Below are positions 42,756-51,925 of a stretch of 64,000 nucleotides of DNA, piece after piece (within the stretch, counting starts at the first letter, position 1; every line of letters begins with the position of its first letter). Both the position numbers and the translations under genes were made by a program. The stretch is from Ancylobacter novellus DSM 506 (GTDB lineage: Bacteria > Pseudomonadota > Alphaproteobacteria > Rhizobiales > Xanthobacteraceae). Where the stretch lies: NCBI RefSeq assembly GCF_000092925.1, contig NC_014217.1, forward strand, positions 3,596,001 through 3,660,000. The letters run 5' to 3'. A model generated the notes under the pieces. It had not been told where the DNA came from and made no database searches. It saw only the letters and a list, made by a program, of their open reading frames with translations.

Positions 42756-43652
42756 TCACCCCTTGAAATAGGCCGGGCCGTCGAGATCGGCGAGGAGCCT
42801 CGGCCCGGTCGGCCGCCAGCCGAGTGCCTCCTGCGTCCAGCGGCTGACGGACGGCACGTCCATCGCCGCGAAATGCGCGAACCAGCCGAAATGCGCCTGC
42901 GCCTCCTGCGGCGTGAGGCCAACCACCGGCACGCCGAGCCCGCGGCCTATGGCGGCGGCGATGTCGCGGAAATCGACGCCTTCCTCGGCGACGGCGTGGT
43001 AGCGCGCCCCGGCCGCGCCGCCCTCCACCGCCAGCCGGTAGAGCCGCGCCGCATCGAGCCGATGCACCGCCGGCCAGCGGTTGCGACCCTCGCCGGGATA
43101 GGCCGAGACACCGCTCTCGCGGGCCAGCTTGACGAGCATGGGCACGAAGCCATGGTCGCCCTCGCCATGCACGGAAGGCGGCAGCCGCAGCGCGCAAACG
43201 CGCCCGCCGCGCACCGCGATTTCGTCCACCACCTGCTCGCTCGCCGCGCGTGGATGCGCTGCCTCGCCGACGGCCGGGCGCGTTTCCTCGCTCGTCACCC
43301 CGCCCTGCGGCAGCACGCCGATGCCGGAGGTGACCACCAGCGGTCGGTCCGAGCCGGCGAGCGCCTCGCCGAGCGCGGCGATGACTAGGCGGTCGGCCTC
43401 GCAATTCTCCTTGAAGGTCGAAAAGTCGTGATTGAAGGCGGTATGGATCACACCATCGGCACGGCCGGCGGCGGCGCGCAGATCGGGAAGGTCGTCGAAG
43501 TCGCTGCGATGGACGGCGGCGCCTGCCCGCGCGAGCGCCTCGGCGCCCGTCTCCGAGCGGGCGAGGCCGGTGACGCTATGGCCGGCGTCGAGAAGCTCGC
43601 GAACGACGGCCGAGCCGACGAAGCCTGTGGCCCCGGTGACGAAGATATGCAT
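42756..43652 (-). CDS. NAD(P)-dependent SDR/epimerase-type oxidoreductase
   Basis: A 298-residue extended short-chain dehydrogenase. The cofactor motif is FVTGATGFVGSAVVRELL (4-21). The usual YxxxK catalytic motif is not clear: the corresponding region is PRAASEQVVDEIAVRGG, with no Tyr, which is common in atypical SDR proteins of this type. It could be a flavin- or NADPH-binding reductase of unknown substrate. It converges on hbd (6 bp between stops) and is divergent from the AraC-type regulator gene, which probably controls it. Confidence 0.88.
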   Translation of the reverse strand: MHIFVTGATGFVGSAVVRELLDAGHSVTGLARSETGAEALARAGAAVHRSDFDDLPDLRAAAGRADGVIHTAFNHDFSTFKENCEADRLVIAALGEALAGSDRPLVVTSGIGVLPQGGVTSEETRPAVGEAAHPRAASEQVVDEIAVRGGRVCALRLPPSVHGEGDHGFVPMLVKLARESGVSAYPGEGRNRWPAVHRLDAARLYRLAVEGGAAGARYHAVAEEGVDFRDIAAAIGRGLGVPVVGLTPQEAQAHFGWFAHFAAMDVPSVSRWTQEALGWRPTGPRLLADLDGPAYFKG

Positions 43653-43772
43653 GGCGATGTCCCTGAAATCCGGCGGCGCGAGACGCGACCGCCGCGTGGG
43701 ACCTGAGATAGACCCGCCGTCCGATACGATCTATGAGACGACGTCCGCTATTTCTTCGAGATCGTCCAGAAC

Positions 43773-44681
43773 ATGGATCCGCTGTCCGACATCCTGTCGC
43801 TGATGAAGCCGCGCAACCTGCTGGCCGCCGGCTTCGAGGCGGGTGGCGACTGGGCGGTGCGCTTTCCCGAGGCCCGCGGCACCATCAAGAGCGGCGCGGT
43901 GGTCACCGGCGCCTGCTGGCTCACCGTCGACGGCCTTGCCGAGCCGGTGCGGCTGGAGAGCGGCGACTGCTTCCTGCTGCCCATGGGCCGCAGCTTCGGC
44001 CTCGCCTCCGGCCGCGATGTCGAACCCATGGACGGGCAGACCATCTTCCCGCGCGTGCGCCATGGCGGCGTGGCGACGCTGAATGGCGGCGGCGACTTCT
44101 CCATCGTCAGCGCCCGCTTCGCGCTGGAGGGGCCGCAGGCGGACATGCTGCTGCGCCTGCTGCCGCCGCTGGTGCATATCCGGCAAGGCGCGGAGACGGC
44201 CATGCTGTGCTGGTCGACCGAGCGGATCATGCAGGAATTGCGCGAGGCGCGGCCGGGCAATTTCCTCGTCGTCCAGTACCTCGCCCACATGATGCTGGTG
44301 CAGGCGCTGCGGCTGCACCTGTCGGGAGCGGGAGACGGCGTCGGCTGGTTCTTCGCGCTGGCCGACCGGCAGATGAGCGCGGCGCTGGAAGCGATGCATG
44401 CCGAGCCCGCCAGACGCTGGTCGGTCGAAGAACTCGCCGCCCGCGCCGGCATGTCGCGCTCAGCCTTCGCCGCCCGCTTCCGCGAGGCGGTCGGGGCGCC
44501 GCCGATGGAGTACCTGACCCACTGGCGCATGCTGCTTGGCGCCGACCGGCTGGCGCATTCGCGCGCGTCCATCGCCGAGGTCGCGCTGGCGCTCGGCTAT
44601 CAGTCCGAGAGCGCCTTCAGCATCGCCTTCAAGCGGGTGATGGGTTCTTCGCCCCGCCGCTACGCCGCCGTGGCCGCCTAG
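43773..44681 (+). CDS. AraC-family regulator with cupin-like sensor domain
   Basis: A 302-residue regulator. Residues 1-180 form a cupin-type ligand domain (SGAVVTGACWLTVDG, LESGDCFLLPMGRSFGLASG). Residues 200-300 carry two helix-turn-helix motifs, the first in WSVEELAARAGMSRSAFAARF and the second in IAEVALALGYQSESAFSIAF, ending with GSSPRRY. It is divergent from the SDR gene (120 bp between starts), so that gene is its likely target. Its stop overlaps that of the convergent DMT gene (CTAG). Confidence 0.92.
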   Translation: MDPLSDILSLMKPRNLLAAGFEAGGDWAVRFPEARGTIKSGAVVTGACWLTVDGLAEPVRLESGDCFLLPMGRSFGLASGRDVEPMDGQTIFPRVRHGGVATLNGGGDFSIVSARFALEGPQADMLLRLLPPLVHIRQGAETAMLCWSTERIMQELREARPGNFLVVQYLAHMMLVQALRLHLSGAGDGVGWFFALADRQMSAALEAMHAEPARRWSVEELAARAGMSRSAFAARFREAVGAPPMEYLTHWRMLLGADRLAHSRASIAEVALALGYQSESAFSIAFKRVMGSSPRRYAAVAA

Positions 44682-45646
44682 CGCATCATCCGGGCGAGCC
44701 AGCGCGCCGGCCGGCCGTCGATGGCGGCGAGGCCGAGCGCGATGATGGCGAAGCCGGCGAATTCGCGCGGCTCCATCTCCTCGCCGAGGATCAGCGCGCC
44801 GAGCAGGATGGCGCTCACCGGCACGAGGAAGGTGACGAGCGAGATGTTGGTCGCGCCGTTGCGGGCGAGGATGCGGAAATAGAGGATGTAGGCGATGCCG
44901 GTGGAGAGCACGCCCAGTCCCGTCAGCGCGCCGATCACATGCAGCGACGGCACCGGCAGCTCCCACGGGCGGTCCAGCAGCAGGGCCACGGGCGCCAGCA
45001 ATATCGCCGAGGCGGCGAGCTGCAGCAGCGCGACGCCGAGCGGCGGCATATGGCGGAAGCGGCGTCCATAGACCGCCGCGAAGCCGTAGGAGATGGTCGC
45101 GCCGATGGCGGCGAGCTGCGCGGGCAGGTGGTGTCCGCCGAGCTGGCCGAGCAGTGCCGGCCCCATCATCACCGCCACGCCGGCAAAGCCCAGCACCACG
45201 CCGAAGAGCTTGCCGGCGGTCAGCTTCTCCTCGCGGCTGAAGATCTGCACCACCAGCACGGTGAAGATCGGCGTCGCGGCGTTGAGGATGGAGGACAGCC
45301 CGCTCGGTATGTGCTGCTGCGACCAGGCGATCAGCCCGAAGGGGATGATGTTGGCGATTACCGCCATGAGGGCGAATTCGGCGACGAGCCTGCGGTTCAG
45401 CGGCACGCGCACCCCGCTCAGCCGCGCGATGACGAACAGCGCCGCAGTGCCGATGCCGACGCGCCCGAGCACCATGGTGAGCGGGGGGATTTCGGCGATG
45501 GCGACCTTGCCGAAGAAGAAGGAGCCGCCCCAGATCATCGACAGCAGCACCAGCGTCGCCCAGTCGGAGGTCGCCATGGGCAGCGGGCCGGCGGCGGAAG
45601 GTGACGCGGCGAGCCCGGTGCGGGCGACGGGCTCGGAGGCGGACAT
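44678..45646 (-). CDS. DMT-superfamily transporter with EamA domains
   Basis: A 322-residue permease with ten membrane helices in two EamA halves. The first half begins WATLVLLSMIWGGSFFFGKVAIAEIPPL, the second near LPAQLAAIGATISYGFAAVYGR. The helix 4 region IPFGLIAWSQQHIPSGLSSILNAATPIF is the family hallmark. Members export amino acids, purines or other small metabolites; the substrate here is unknown. ATG 45646 has AGGAG 7 bp upstream and is used in preference to an upstream in-frame start without a ribosome site. Confidence 0.93.
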   Translation of the reverse strand: MSASEPVARTGLAASPSAAGPLPMATSDWATLVLLSMIWGGSFFFGKVAIAEIPPLTMVLGRVGIGTAALFVIARLSGVRVPLNRRLVAEFALMAVIANIIPFGLIAWSQQHIPSGLSSILNAATPIFTVLVVQIFSREEKLTAGKLFGVVLGFAGVAVMMGPALLGQLGGHHLPAQLAAIGATISYGFAAVYGRRFRHMPPLGVALLQLAASAILLAPVALLLDRPWELPVPSLHVIGALTGLGVLSTGIAYILYFRILARNGATNISLVTFLVPVSAILLGALILGEEMEPREFAGFAIIALGLAAIDGRPARWLARMMR

Positions 45647-45830
45647 GCGCAGGCTCCTGCAACGCGAGAGCAGCGGGATAGTCTTTCCGCGAGGAAATTG
45701 CCACCCGTTTCCGTTGCGCCCGCGCGGCGCCATCGCGCGAAACGCGAGACAACAATCTTTACTCTTTTAAGTGGTATATTTTGATGATTTCATCCTCTGC
45801 GCGCAGATTGCCTGCGCTTGGGGGACATCC

Positions 45831-46622
45831 ATGAACCACATGCTCAATCCTGCACCGATCTATGCCGGCGTCGTCCTGGAGAACGGAATGCTGGGTTCGC
45901 CGGAGGTGGCGCGGCTGCAGGCGCGCCTGAATGACGTGCTGGGAAGTGCCCTGATCGAAGATGGCGATTTCGGCGTCGCCACCGAAGACGCCGTGCGCCT
46001 GTTCCAGGCGCGCTATACCGATCCGACCGGCGGGGAGATCGAAGTCGACGGCCGGGTCGGGCCGGAAACCTGGGCCGCGCTGTTCGGCGCGGAAAGCCTT
46101 GGTGCCGCGAAGCCAGCGGCCGGCGACACGCGCGGGCGCGTGCTTGCCATCCCGCGCTCGCAGATCGGCGTGTGCGAGATTCCCGTCGGCTCGAACCGGG
46201 GGCCGCAGGTCGACGCCTATCACCGCGCGGCCGGGCTCGACCCGAGCAGCGGCGACCATCCCTGGTGCGTCTCCTTCGTGCAGTGGGTGTTCAGGGAAGC
46301 CTTCGACAATTCGCCGCTCTACCCAACGGCCGGCGTCCACGCCCTTTGGAAGCAGCGCAAGATCGGCTCGACGGCCATCGTCGAGCCGAGCACGGCGAGT
46401 GCCCGGACCGTGCGTCCGGGCATGGTGTTCACGCTGGACACCGGTGGCGGCAAGGGACATGCCGGCATCGTCGAGGGCGTTGACGGCGCGAGCGGCACGC
46501 TGGTCACGCTCGAGGGCAACACCAATAATGGCGGCTCACGCGAGGGCTACGGCGTGTTCCGGCGCTCGAGCCGGAAAATCGCCATGCCGCGTCTGCTGGG
46601 CTACATCGACTATTGCGGCTGA
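45831..46622 (+). CDS. peptidoglycan-binding and CHAP-like amidase/endolysin protein
   Basis: A 263-residue protein. A PG_binding_1 domain covers about 22-88 ([46 protein letters not shown]), and a CHAP/NlpC-like cysteine hydrolase domain covers about 103-262, with C146 in [13 protein letters not shown]210 in [10 protein letters not shown] and N230 in LEGNTNNGG. The arrangement suits a wall amidase. There is no signal peptide, so it is either released another way (endolysin-like or secreted effector) or stays in the cytoplasm. It stands alone behind an AT-rich promoter patch (TTTTAAGTGGTATATT, 45765-45780); no holin or phage gene is near. GGGGAC precedes ATG 45831. Confidence 0.87.
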   Translation: MNHMLNPAPIYAGVVLENGMLGSPEVARLQARLNDVLGSALIEDGDFGVATEDAVRLFQARYTDPTGGEIEVDGRVGPETWAALFGAESLGAAKPAAGDTRGRVLAIPRSQIGVCEIPVGSNRGPQVDAYHRAAGLDPSSGDHPWCVSFVQWVFREAFDNSPLYPTAGVHALWKQRKIGSTAIVEPSTASARTVRPGMVFTLDTGGGKGHAGIVEGVDGASGTLVTLEGNTNNGGSREGYGVFRRSSRKIAMPRLLGYIDYCG

Positions 46623-46644
46623 CCGCCGCCGGGAGGCGGCGCGC

Positions 46645-47424
46645 CTATTGCGTCGCCCCGCCCTCCGCCAGCGCCGCGCGCAGCAAGGCGAATGCGTCGG
46701 GGCTCGCCCATTCCGCCGGGCCGGCGATATGGCCGATCTCGCAGCCCTTGGCGTCGATCAGCATCGTCGTCGGCAGGCCGAAGCCGCGCCCGACCGCGCG
46801 CAGTTCCTGGAAGGTCTCGCCCTTCGGATCGGTATAGAGCGCGAGGTTCTTTATCCCGGTCTCGTCCATGAATGCCTTCGGCTTCGCCGGGTCGCGCGTG
46901 TCCATGTTGATGGCCACCACCTCGAAGCCCGGCGTGGCGCCGCCCTTGGTACCGAGCGTCGCCTGCAATTCGTCCAGTGCCGGCATCTCCTCACGACAGG
47001 GCACGCACCAGGTCGCCCAGATATTGACGAGCTTCAGCCCGTCGCCGCCGACCTGCGACAGCTTCACCGGCTTGCCCTCGGGGTCGAGGAAGGCGAGGTC
47101 GGGGATGCGCGTCGGCTTCTCCGTCGGCGCGAAGGCGGCGAGCTCGCCCTTGGCAAGCCCTGCGATGCGCTTGGCGGTATCGGTCGCCGCCGTGCAAGCG
47201 GCGTCCGCCCCAGCAGCCGTGGCAGTGGTGCCAGCGTCGCCCGCAACCGGTGGCGGCAGGGTGGCAATGGCGTTGCGCGTGCCGCCCCCGATCCCGTATA
47301 CGCCTGCCAGCCCGGCAATGGCGCCAAGTATCACGGCGGCGGCCACGACGAGGGCGAACCGGCCGCCGGATCGCGCCGGACCCGGATTGTCGGGCTCCGG
47401 AGCATCCTCAGGTCGTTCGGTCAT
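46645..47424 (-). CDS. tlpA: TlpA-family thiol-disulfide oxidoreductase
   Basis: A 259-residue membrane-anchored thioredoxin-like protein. An acidic N-terminal tail is followed by one helix ([23 protein letters not shown], 23-45), a spacer, and a periplasmic thioredoxin fold with [15 protein letters not shown] (C140, C143) and GLPTTMLID. TlpA reduces the copper centre of cytochrome oxidase subunit II in Bradyrhizobium, and CycY-like members act in cytochrome c assembly. ATG 47424 is chosen because GAGG lies six bases before it; an ATG at 47430 overlaps that site. Its start is only 27 bp from the argH start on the other strand. Confidence 0.93.
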   Translation of the reverse strand: MTERPEDAPEPDNPGPARSGGRFALVVAAAVILGAIAGLAGVYGIGGGTRNAIATLPPPVAGDAGTTATAAGADAACTAATDTAKRIAGLAKGELAAFAPTEKPTRIPDLAFLDPEGKPVKLSQVGGDGLKLVNIWATWCVPCREEMPALDELQATLGTKGGATPGFEVVAINMDTRDPAKPKAFMDETGIKNLALYTDPKGETFQELRAVGRGFGLPTTMLIDAKGCEIGHIAGPAEWASPDAFALLRAALAEGGATQ

Positions 47425-47451
47425 GGCCATCCTCGCGGAGAAAAGTCGAAC

Positions 47452-48840
47452 ATGAGCAACAAGATGTGGGGTGGCCGCTTCGAGACCGGTCCCGATGCGA
47501 TCATGGAGGAGATAAACGCCTCCATCGGTTTCGACCAGCGCCTGTACGCGCAGGACATTGCGGGTTCGAAGGCGCATGCCTCGATGCTGGCGGCCCAGGG
47601 CATCATCGACAAGGCTGATGCCGAAAAGATTGTCGCCGGTCTAGACACGATCCTGTCAGAGATCGAATCCGGCGGCTTCACCTTCCAGCGGGCGCTGGAA
47701 GACATCCACATGAACGTGGAATCGCGCCTTGCCACCCTGCTCGGCCCTGCCGCCGGGCGCCTTCACACCGCCCGCTCGCGCAACGACCAGGTGGCGACCG
47801 ACTTCCGGCTCTATGTGCGCGACACCGTCGACACGCTCGACGCTCAGCTCAAGGACCTGCAGCAGGCGCTGGCCGAGAAGGCGCTGATCCATTCCGGCAC
47901 GGTGATGCCGGGCTTCACCCATCTCCAGACCGCGCAGCCGGTGACCTTCGGCCACCACCTGCTCGCCTATGTCGAGATGATCGGGCGTGACCGTGGACGT
48001 CTCGCGGACGCGCGCAAGCGACTCAACGAATGCCCGCTCGGCGCGGCGGCGCTCGCCGGCACCTCCTTCCCGATCGACCGCTTCGCCACGGCAAGCGCGC
48101 TCGGCTTCGACCGGCCGACGGCGAATTCGCTCGATTCCGTCTCCGACCGCGATTTCGTGCTGGAGACGCTGGCCGCCGCGTCGATCTGCGCCATGCATCT
48201 GACGCGCTTCGCCGAGGAGATCGTGATCTGGACCTCGCCGCTGGTCGGGCTGGTGAAGCTGTCGGACCGCTTCACCACCGGCTCCTCCATCATGCCGCAG
48301 AAGCGCAACCCGGACGCGGCGGAATTGGTGCGCGGCAAGATCGGCCGCATCGCCGGCGCCTTCTCCGGCCTGCTCATGGTGATGAAGGGCCTCGCGCTCG
48401 CCTATGCCAAGGACATGCAGGAGGACAAGGAAGGCGCCTTCGACGCATTCTCGACCCTGTCTCTGATGATCGCCGCCACCGCCGGCATGGTGCGCGACCT
48501 GGTGCCGGACGAGAAGAAGATGAAGGCGGCGGCGGGCGCGGGCTATTCTACCGCCACGGACCTCGCCGACTGGCTGGTGCGCGTGCTCGGGCTGCCGTTC
48601 CGCGAGGCGCACCACGTCACCGGCCGCATCGTCGCCGTCGCTGCCGCCAAGGACGCGCCGCTGCACCGGCTGTCGCTGGCCGAGATGCAGGAAGTGGAGC
48701 CGCGCATCACCCAGGACGTGTTCGGCGTACTGTCGGTGACGAAGTCGGTGGAGAGCCGCGTCTCCTATGGCGGCACCGCGCCGAAGAACGTCCGCGCCCA
48801 GGCCAAGCGCTGGCTGAAGCAGCTGGCGAAGGAAGGCTGA
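47452..48840 (+). CDS. argH: argininosuccinate lyase
   Basis: A 462-residue fumarase-superfamily lyase that makes arginine and fumarate. The superfamily signature [11 protein letters not shown] spans 277-287 with catalytic S279; the general-acid histidine region is [10 protein letters not shown] (H157), and [13 protein letters not shown] (105-117) is the substrate loop. It begins [15 protein letters not shown], typical for the family; the frame is open for some 500 codons upstream but that part is the shadow of the genes before it. It is divergent from tlpA and convergent with zntA; its stop lies in a perfect palindrome. Confidence 0.97.
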   Translation: MSNKMWGGRFETGPDAIMEEINASIGFDQRLYAQDIAGSKAHASMLAAQGIIDKADAEKIVAGLDTILSEIESGGFTFQRALEDIHMNVESRLATLLGPAAGRLHTARSRNDQVATDFRLYVRDTVDTLDAQLKDLQQALAEKALIHSGTVMPGFTHLQTAQPVTFGHHLLAYVEMIGRDRGRLADARKRLNECPLGAAALAGTSFPIDRFATASALGFDRPTANSLDSVSDRDFVLETLAAASICAMHLTRFAEEIVIWTSPLVGLVKLSDRFTTGSSIMPQKRNPDAAELVRGKIGRIAGAFSGLLMVMKGLALAYAKDMQEDKEGAFDAFSTLSLMIAATAGMVRDLVPDEKKMKAAAGAGYSTATDLADWLVRVLGLPFREAHHVTGRIVAVAAAKDAPLHRLSLAEMQEVEPRITQDVFGVLSVTKSVESRVSYGGTAPKNVRAQAKRWLKQLAKEG

Positions 48841-48856
48841 CGTCAGTCAGCCTTCC
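48831..48856. terminator. palindrome spanning the convergent argH and zntA stop codons
   Basis: GGAAGGCTGAC and GTCAGCCTTCC form a perfect 11-bp stem over GTCA. Both stop codons (48838-48840 and 48843-48845) are inside it, so each mRNA would end in a hairpin. No U tract follows on either side. Confidence 0.5.
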
Positions 48857-51170
48857 GGCCGAGCAATCTCAACGCATTGGCCGTCACCAGCACGGTGGCG
48901 CCGGTGTCGGCGAGGATGGCGGGCCACAGACCGGTGATGCCGGCGATGGTGGTGACAAGGAACACCGCCTTCAGCCCCAACGCGAGGGTGATGTTCTGGT
49001 GGATGTTGCGCATGGTCGCGCGTGACAGCTCGACCATGGCGCCGACATCGCCGACGCGCCCATGCAGCACGGCAGCGTCCGCCGTCTCCAGCGCGACGTC
49101 CGTACCCCCGCCCATGGCGATGCCGACATCGGCGCTCGCGAGCGCCGGGGCGTCGTTGATGCCGTCGCCGACCTTGGCGACGGTGAAGCCCTCGGCCTTC
49201 AATTCGCCGACGATGCGCTGCTTGTCGGCCGGCATCAGCCCGGCGCGCACCTCGATGCCGAGATCGGCGCCGATGGCGTTGGCGGTGCGCTCATTGTCAC
49301 CTGTGAGCATGATCGTGCGGATGCCCGCCGCCTTCAGCGCGGCAAGGCTCTCGGCCGCGTCGGCGCGCGGCTCGTCGCGCATGGCGATGAGGCCCTCCAC
49401 CACGCCGTCGACCAGCAGCACCGCGACGGTCTTGCCCTCGTCGTTGAGCCGGCCGATGGCGGCGCGCAGCGCCTCCGACAGCGAGGCCCGCTTGGCCGCA
49501 GCCTTGGGCGAGCCGAGGAACAGCGCCCGCCCCTCGACGATGCCGCTGACGCCCTCGCCGCCGAGCGCGCCGGCCCCGCTCACCGCCGGATAAGCGATCC
49601 CACGCGCTGCGGCTTCGCCGAGTATGGCGCTGGCTAGCGGATGGGTGGAGCCCGCTTCCAGCGCGGCGGCGCGGGCGAGCAGGGCCGCCTCGTCGCCGGC
49701 GAAGACCACGAGGTCGGTGACCTCTGGCTTGCCCTCGGTCAGGGTGCCGGTCTTGTCGAAGGCGACGGCGGTGACGTTGCGCAGATTCTCCAGCACCGCG
49801 CCGCCCTTGATGAGGAGGCCGCGCCGCGCGCCGGAGGCGAGGCCGGCGGCCACCGCCGCCGGGGTGGAGATGACCAGCGCGCAGGGACAGCCGATCAAGA
49901 GGATGGCCAAGCCCTTGTAGATCCACTCGTCCCACGGCGCGCCGGCGACGAGCGGCGGCAGCACCGCGATCAGCGCGGCAAGCACCACGACCAACGGCGT
50001 GTAATAGCGGGAGAAACGGTCGATGAAGCGCTCGGTCGGCGCCTTGCTCTCCTGCGCCTCCTCCACCAGCCGCACCACCCGGGCGATGGTGTTGTCGGAA
50101 GGTTCCGTGGTCGCGCGGATGGTCAGCGCCGCCTCGGCGTTCACCGTGCCGGCGAAGACGGGATCGCCCGCCTGCTTGGGCACCGGCACGCTCTCGCCGG
50201 TCACCGGCGCCTCGTTCACCGCGCCGATGCCTTCCAGCACCTCGCCGTCGGCGGGGATGCGCTCGCCGGGGCGGACGAGGATGACGTCGCCGATCCTGAG
50301 GCTTGTCGCCGGCACCTCGCTTGTGCCCGAACCTTGGACGAGGCGGGCGGTCTTCGGCACCAAGGCCGTCAGCGCGCGGATGGAATCGCGGGCGCGGCCG
50401 GCGGCGAAGCCTTCCAGCAACTCACCGACAAGAAAGAGAAAAACGACGGCGGCGGCCTCCTCGGAAGCGCCGATGATCACCGCGCCGACGGCGGCGATGG
50501 TCATCAGCATCTCGATGGAGAAGGGCGTGCCGGCGAAGGCGGCGGCGACGGCGCGCCGCGCGATCGGGACCAGCCCGACCAGCAGCGCGGCGATGAAGAT
50601 CCACGGGTTGAGCTGCGGCAGGAAGTGGCCGAGGACATAGGCCGCGACCAGCGCCGCGCCGCAGACGATGGTCAGACGTGCCTTGCGGCCGGGCAGCCAG
50701 GAGGGGCCGGCGAGAGCGGCCGGAGCCGCCGCGGAGGTGGCTTCCAGCTGGTGACCAGAATGGTGACTTTCGCCGTGCCACCGGTGGCCATCATCGGGGT
50801 GGTGGTGGCCACGATCATGGGCATGGTCATGATCATGGTCGTGCCTGCAGCAATCGTCGTGCGCGTGGTCGTGGTCATGCCCGGCGCAGCAGGAATCATG
50901 CGCGTGGTCGTGCGCCTTCTCCGGAAGACCCGGCGCCACCGGCGGGGTCGCCGCCGCCGGCAGCAGGGCGATGCCGTAGCCGAGCCCGCTGACGCGCTTC
51001 TCCAGCACGGCGAGGTCGGCGCCGTCATGCTCGACCGTCATCGTCCCGGCCGTCACCGAGACCGACACCTCCGCCACACCGGTCACGCGGCGCACCGCCG
51101 TGTCGATCTTGGTCGCGCAGGCCGCGCAATCCATGCCCTCGATGCGGTAGCGGGTCTTCAGGGCGGACAT
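48843..51170 (-). CDS. zntA: Zn/Cd/Pb-transporting P1B-type ATPase
   Basis: A 775-residue heavy-metal exporter. An N-terminal HMA domain holds GMDCAACATK (C15, C18). A His/Cys/Asp-rich stretch follows at 86-140 (repeats of HDHDHAHD). The membrane part has the metal-site motif LIGCPCALVIS, and the catalytic domain has DKTGTLTEG (phosphorylated Asp), STHPLASA and GDGINDAPALA. CPC with an HMA GMDCxxC points to divalent soft metals (Zn, Cd, Pb) rather than Cu. It is divergent from a MerR-type regulator with a 19-bp-spacer promoter between, so it should be induced by excess metal. Confidence 0.95.
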   Translation of the reverse strand: MSALKTRYRIEGMDCAACATKIDTAVRRVTGVAEVSVSVTAGTMTVEHDGADLAVLEKRVSGLGYGIALLPAAATPPVAPGLPEKAHDHAHDSCCAGHDHDHAHDDCCRHDHDHDHAHDRGHHHPDDGHRWHGESHHSGHQLEATSAAAPAALAGPSWLPGRKARLTIVCGAALVAAYVLGHFLPQLNPWIFIAALLVGLVPIARRAVAAAFAGTPFSIEMLMTIAAVGAVIIGASEEAAAVVFLFLVGELLEGFAAGRARDSIRALTALVPKTARLVQGSGTSEVPATSLRIGDVILVRPGERIPADGEVLEGIGAVNEAPVTGESVPVPKQAGDPVFAGTVNAEAALTIRATTEPSDNTIARVVRLVEEAQESKAPTERFIDRFSRYYTPLVVVLAALIAVLPPLVAGAPWDEWIYKGLAILLIGCPCALVISTPAAVAAGLASGARRGLLIKGGAVLENLRNVTAVAFDKTGTLTEGKPEVTDLVVFAGDEAALLARAAALEAGSTHPLASAILGEAAARGIAYPAVSGAGALGGEGVSGIVEGRALFLGSPKAAAKRASLSEALRAAIGRLNDEGKTVAVLLVDGVVEGLIAMRDEPRADAAESLAALKAAGIRTIMLTGDNERTANAIGADLGIEVRAGLMPADKQRIVGELKAEGFTVAKVGDGINDAPALASADVGIAMGGGTDVALETADAAVLHGRVGDVGAMVELSRATMRNIHQNITLALGLKAVFLVTTIAGITGLWPAILADTGATVLVTANALRLLGRKAD

Positions 51171-51200
51171 TCCAGCACCTCTTGCTTCAGCGTGGCGGCG

Positions 51201-51231
51201 AGCCTAATTCCTCCAGCGACTAGAGGAGCAA
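51201..51231 (-). promoter_or_regulatory. MerR-type promoter/operator of zntA
   Basis: On the minus strand, TTGCTC (51226-51231) and TAGGCT (51201-51206) are 19 bp apart, the over-long spacing that MerR regulators correct by twisting DNA. Between and across them is the dyad TCCTCTAGTCGCTGGAGGA (51209-51227), with arms matching at 7 of 8 positions. Confidence 0.85.
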
Positions 51232-51238
51232 GCGGGAA

Positions 51239-51703
51239 ATGGGGAAGAACCCGAAGACGCAGTTCAGCATCGGCGAAGTGGCGCGCACCAGCGGCGTGAA
51301 GGTGCCGACCATCCGCTATTACGAGGAGATCGGCCTCTTGCCCTCGCCGCCGCGCACCGAGGGCGGGCGCCGTTCCTATGGCGCGGAGGACATGCGCCGC
51401 CTCGCCTTCATCCGCCATGCGCGCGAGCTCGGCTTCGAGATCGAGGCCATCCGCACGCTGCTGCGGCTGCAGGACGAGCCGGACCAGTCCTGCGCCGCCG
51501 CCGACGCCATCGCCCGCGACCGCCTGATGGAGGTGGAACGGCGCATCGCCAGCCTCACCGCGCTGAAGGCGGAGCTGGAGCGCATGGTCGAGGGCTGCTC
51601 GCACGGCCATGTCGGCGAGTGCCGGGTGATCGAGATCCTCGCCGACCATGGCGAATGCCGATTCCATGACGGCCCGGCCGATCCGGCGGCGTTCGGACAA
51701 TAA
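51239..51703 (+). CDS. MerR-family metal-responsive regulator (ZntR/CadR-like)
   Basis: A 154-residue MerR protein. The DNA-binding part is FSIGEVARTSGVKVPTIRYYEEIGLL (9-34), with a dimer helix at about 80-115. Cys85, Cys120 and Cys128, plus H122/H124 and C140 in GCSHGHVGECRVIEILADHGECRFH, correspond to the metal ligands of ZntR and CadR. Metal binding should turn on zntA, which starts 68 bp away on the other strand. Zn, Cd or Pb specificity cannot be told with confidence. Confidence 0.93.
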   Translation: MGKNPKTQFSIGEVARTSGVKVPTIRYYEEIGLLPSPPRTEGGRRSYGAEDMRRLAFIRHARELGFEIEAIRTLLRLQDEPDQSCAAADAIARDRLMEVERRIASLTALKAELERMVEGCSHGHVGECRVIEILADHGECRFHDGPADPAAFGQ

Positions 51704-51925
51704 GCTTCGCCGGCGCTGTCCGGGGATGGGGCGGACTGGCCTGTCTTTCCCAATGCAATCTCTAGGTGGTGAGATACCTCTCGGCGATTGGAAGCGTGGT
51801 TCCCGGGTAACACCTTGCGCAGAAGCGGCATCGCGGATGAACTACACACTCACGGATAGGTTGCGCCCGAAACTGTACAGATATTAGAAGTAATTTCTCG
51901 GCAATCTGCCCGGTACGCGGATCCG

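Noticed and set aside
45961..47451. Upstream extension of argH by about 500 codons
   Set aside because: The extension overlaps the wall-hydrolase gene in another frame and tlpA on the other strand; the argH family N-terminus [10 protein letters not shown] fixes the start at 47452.
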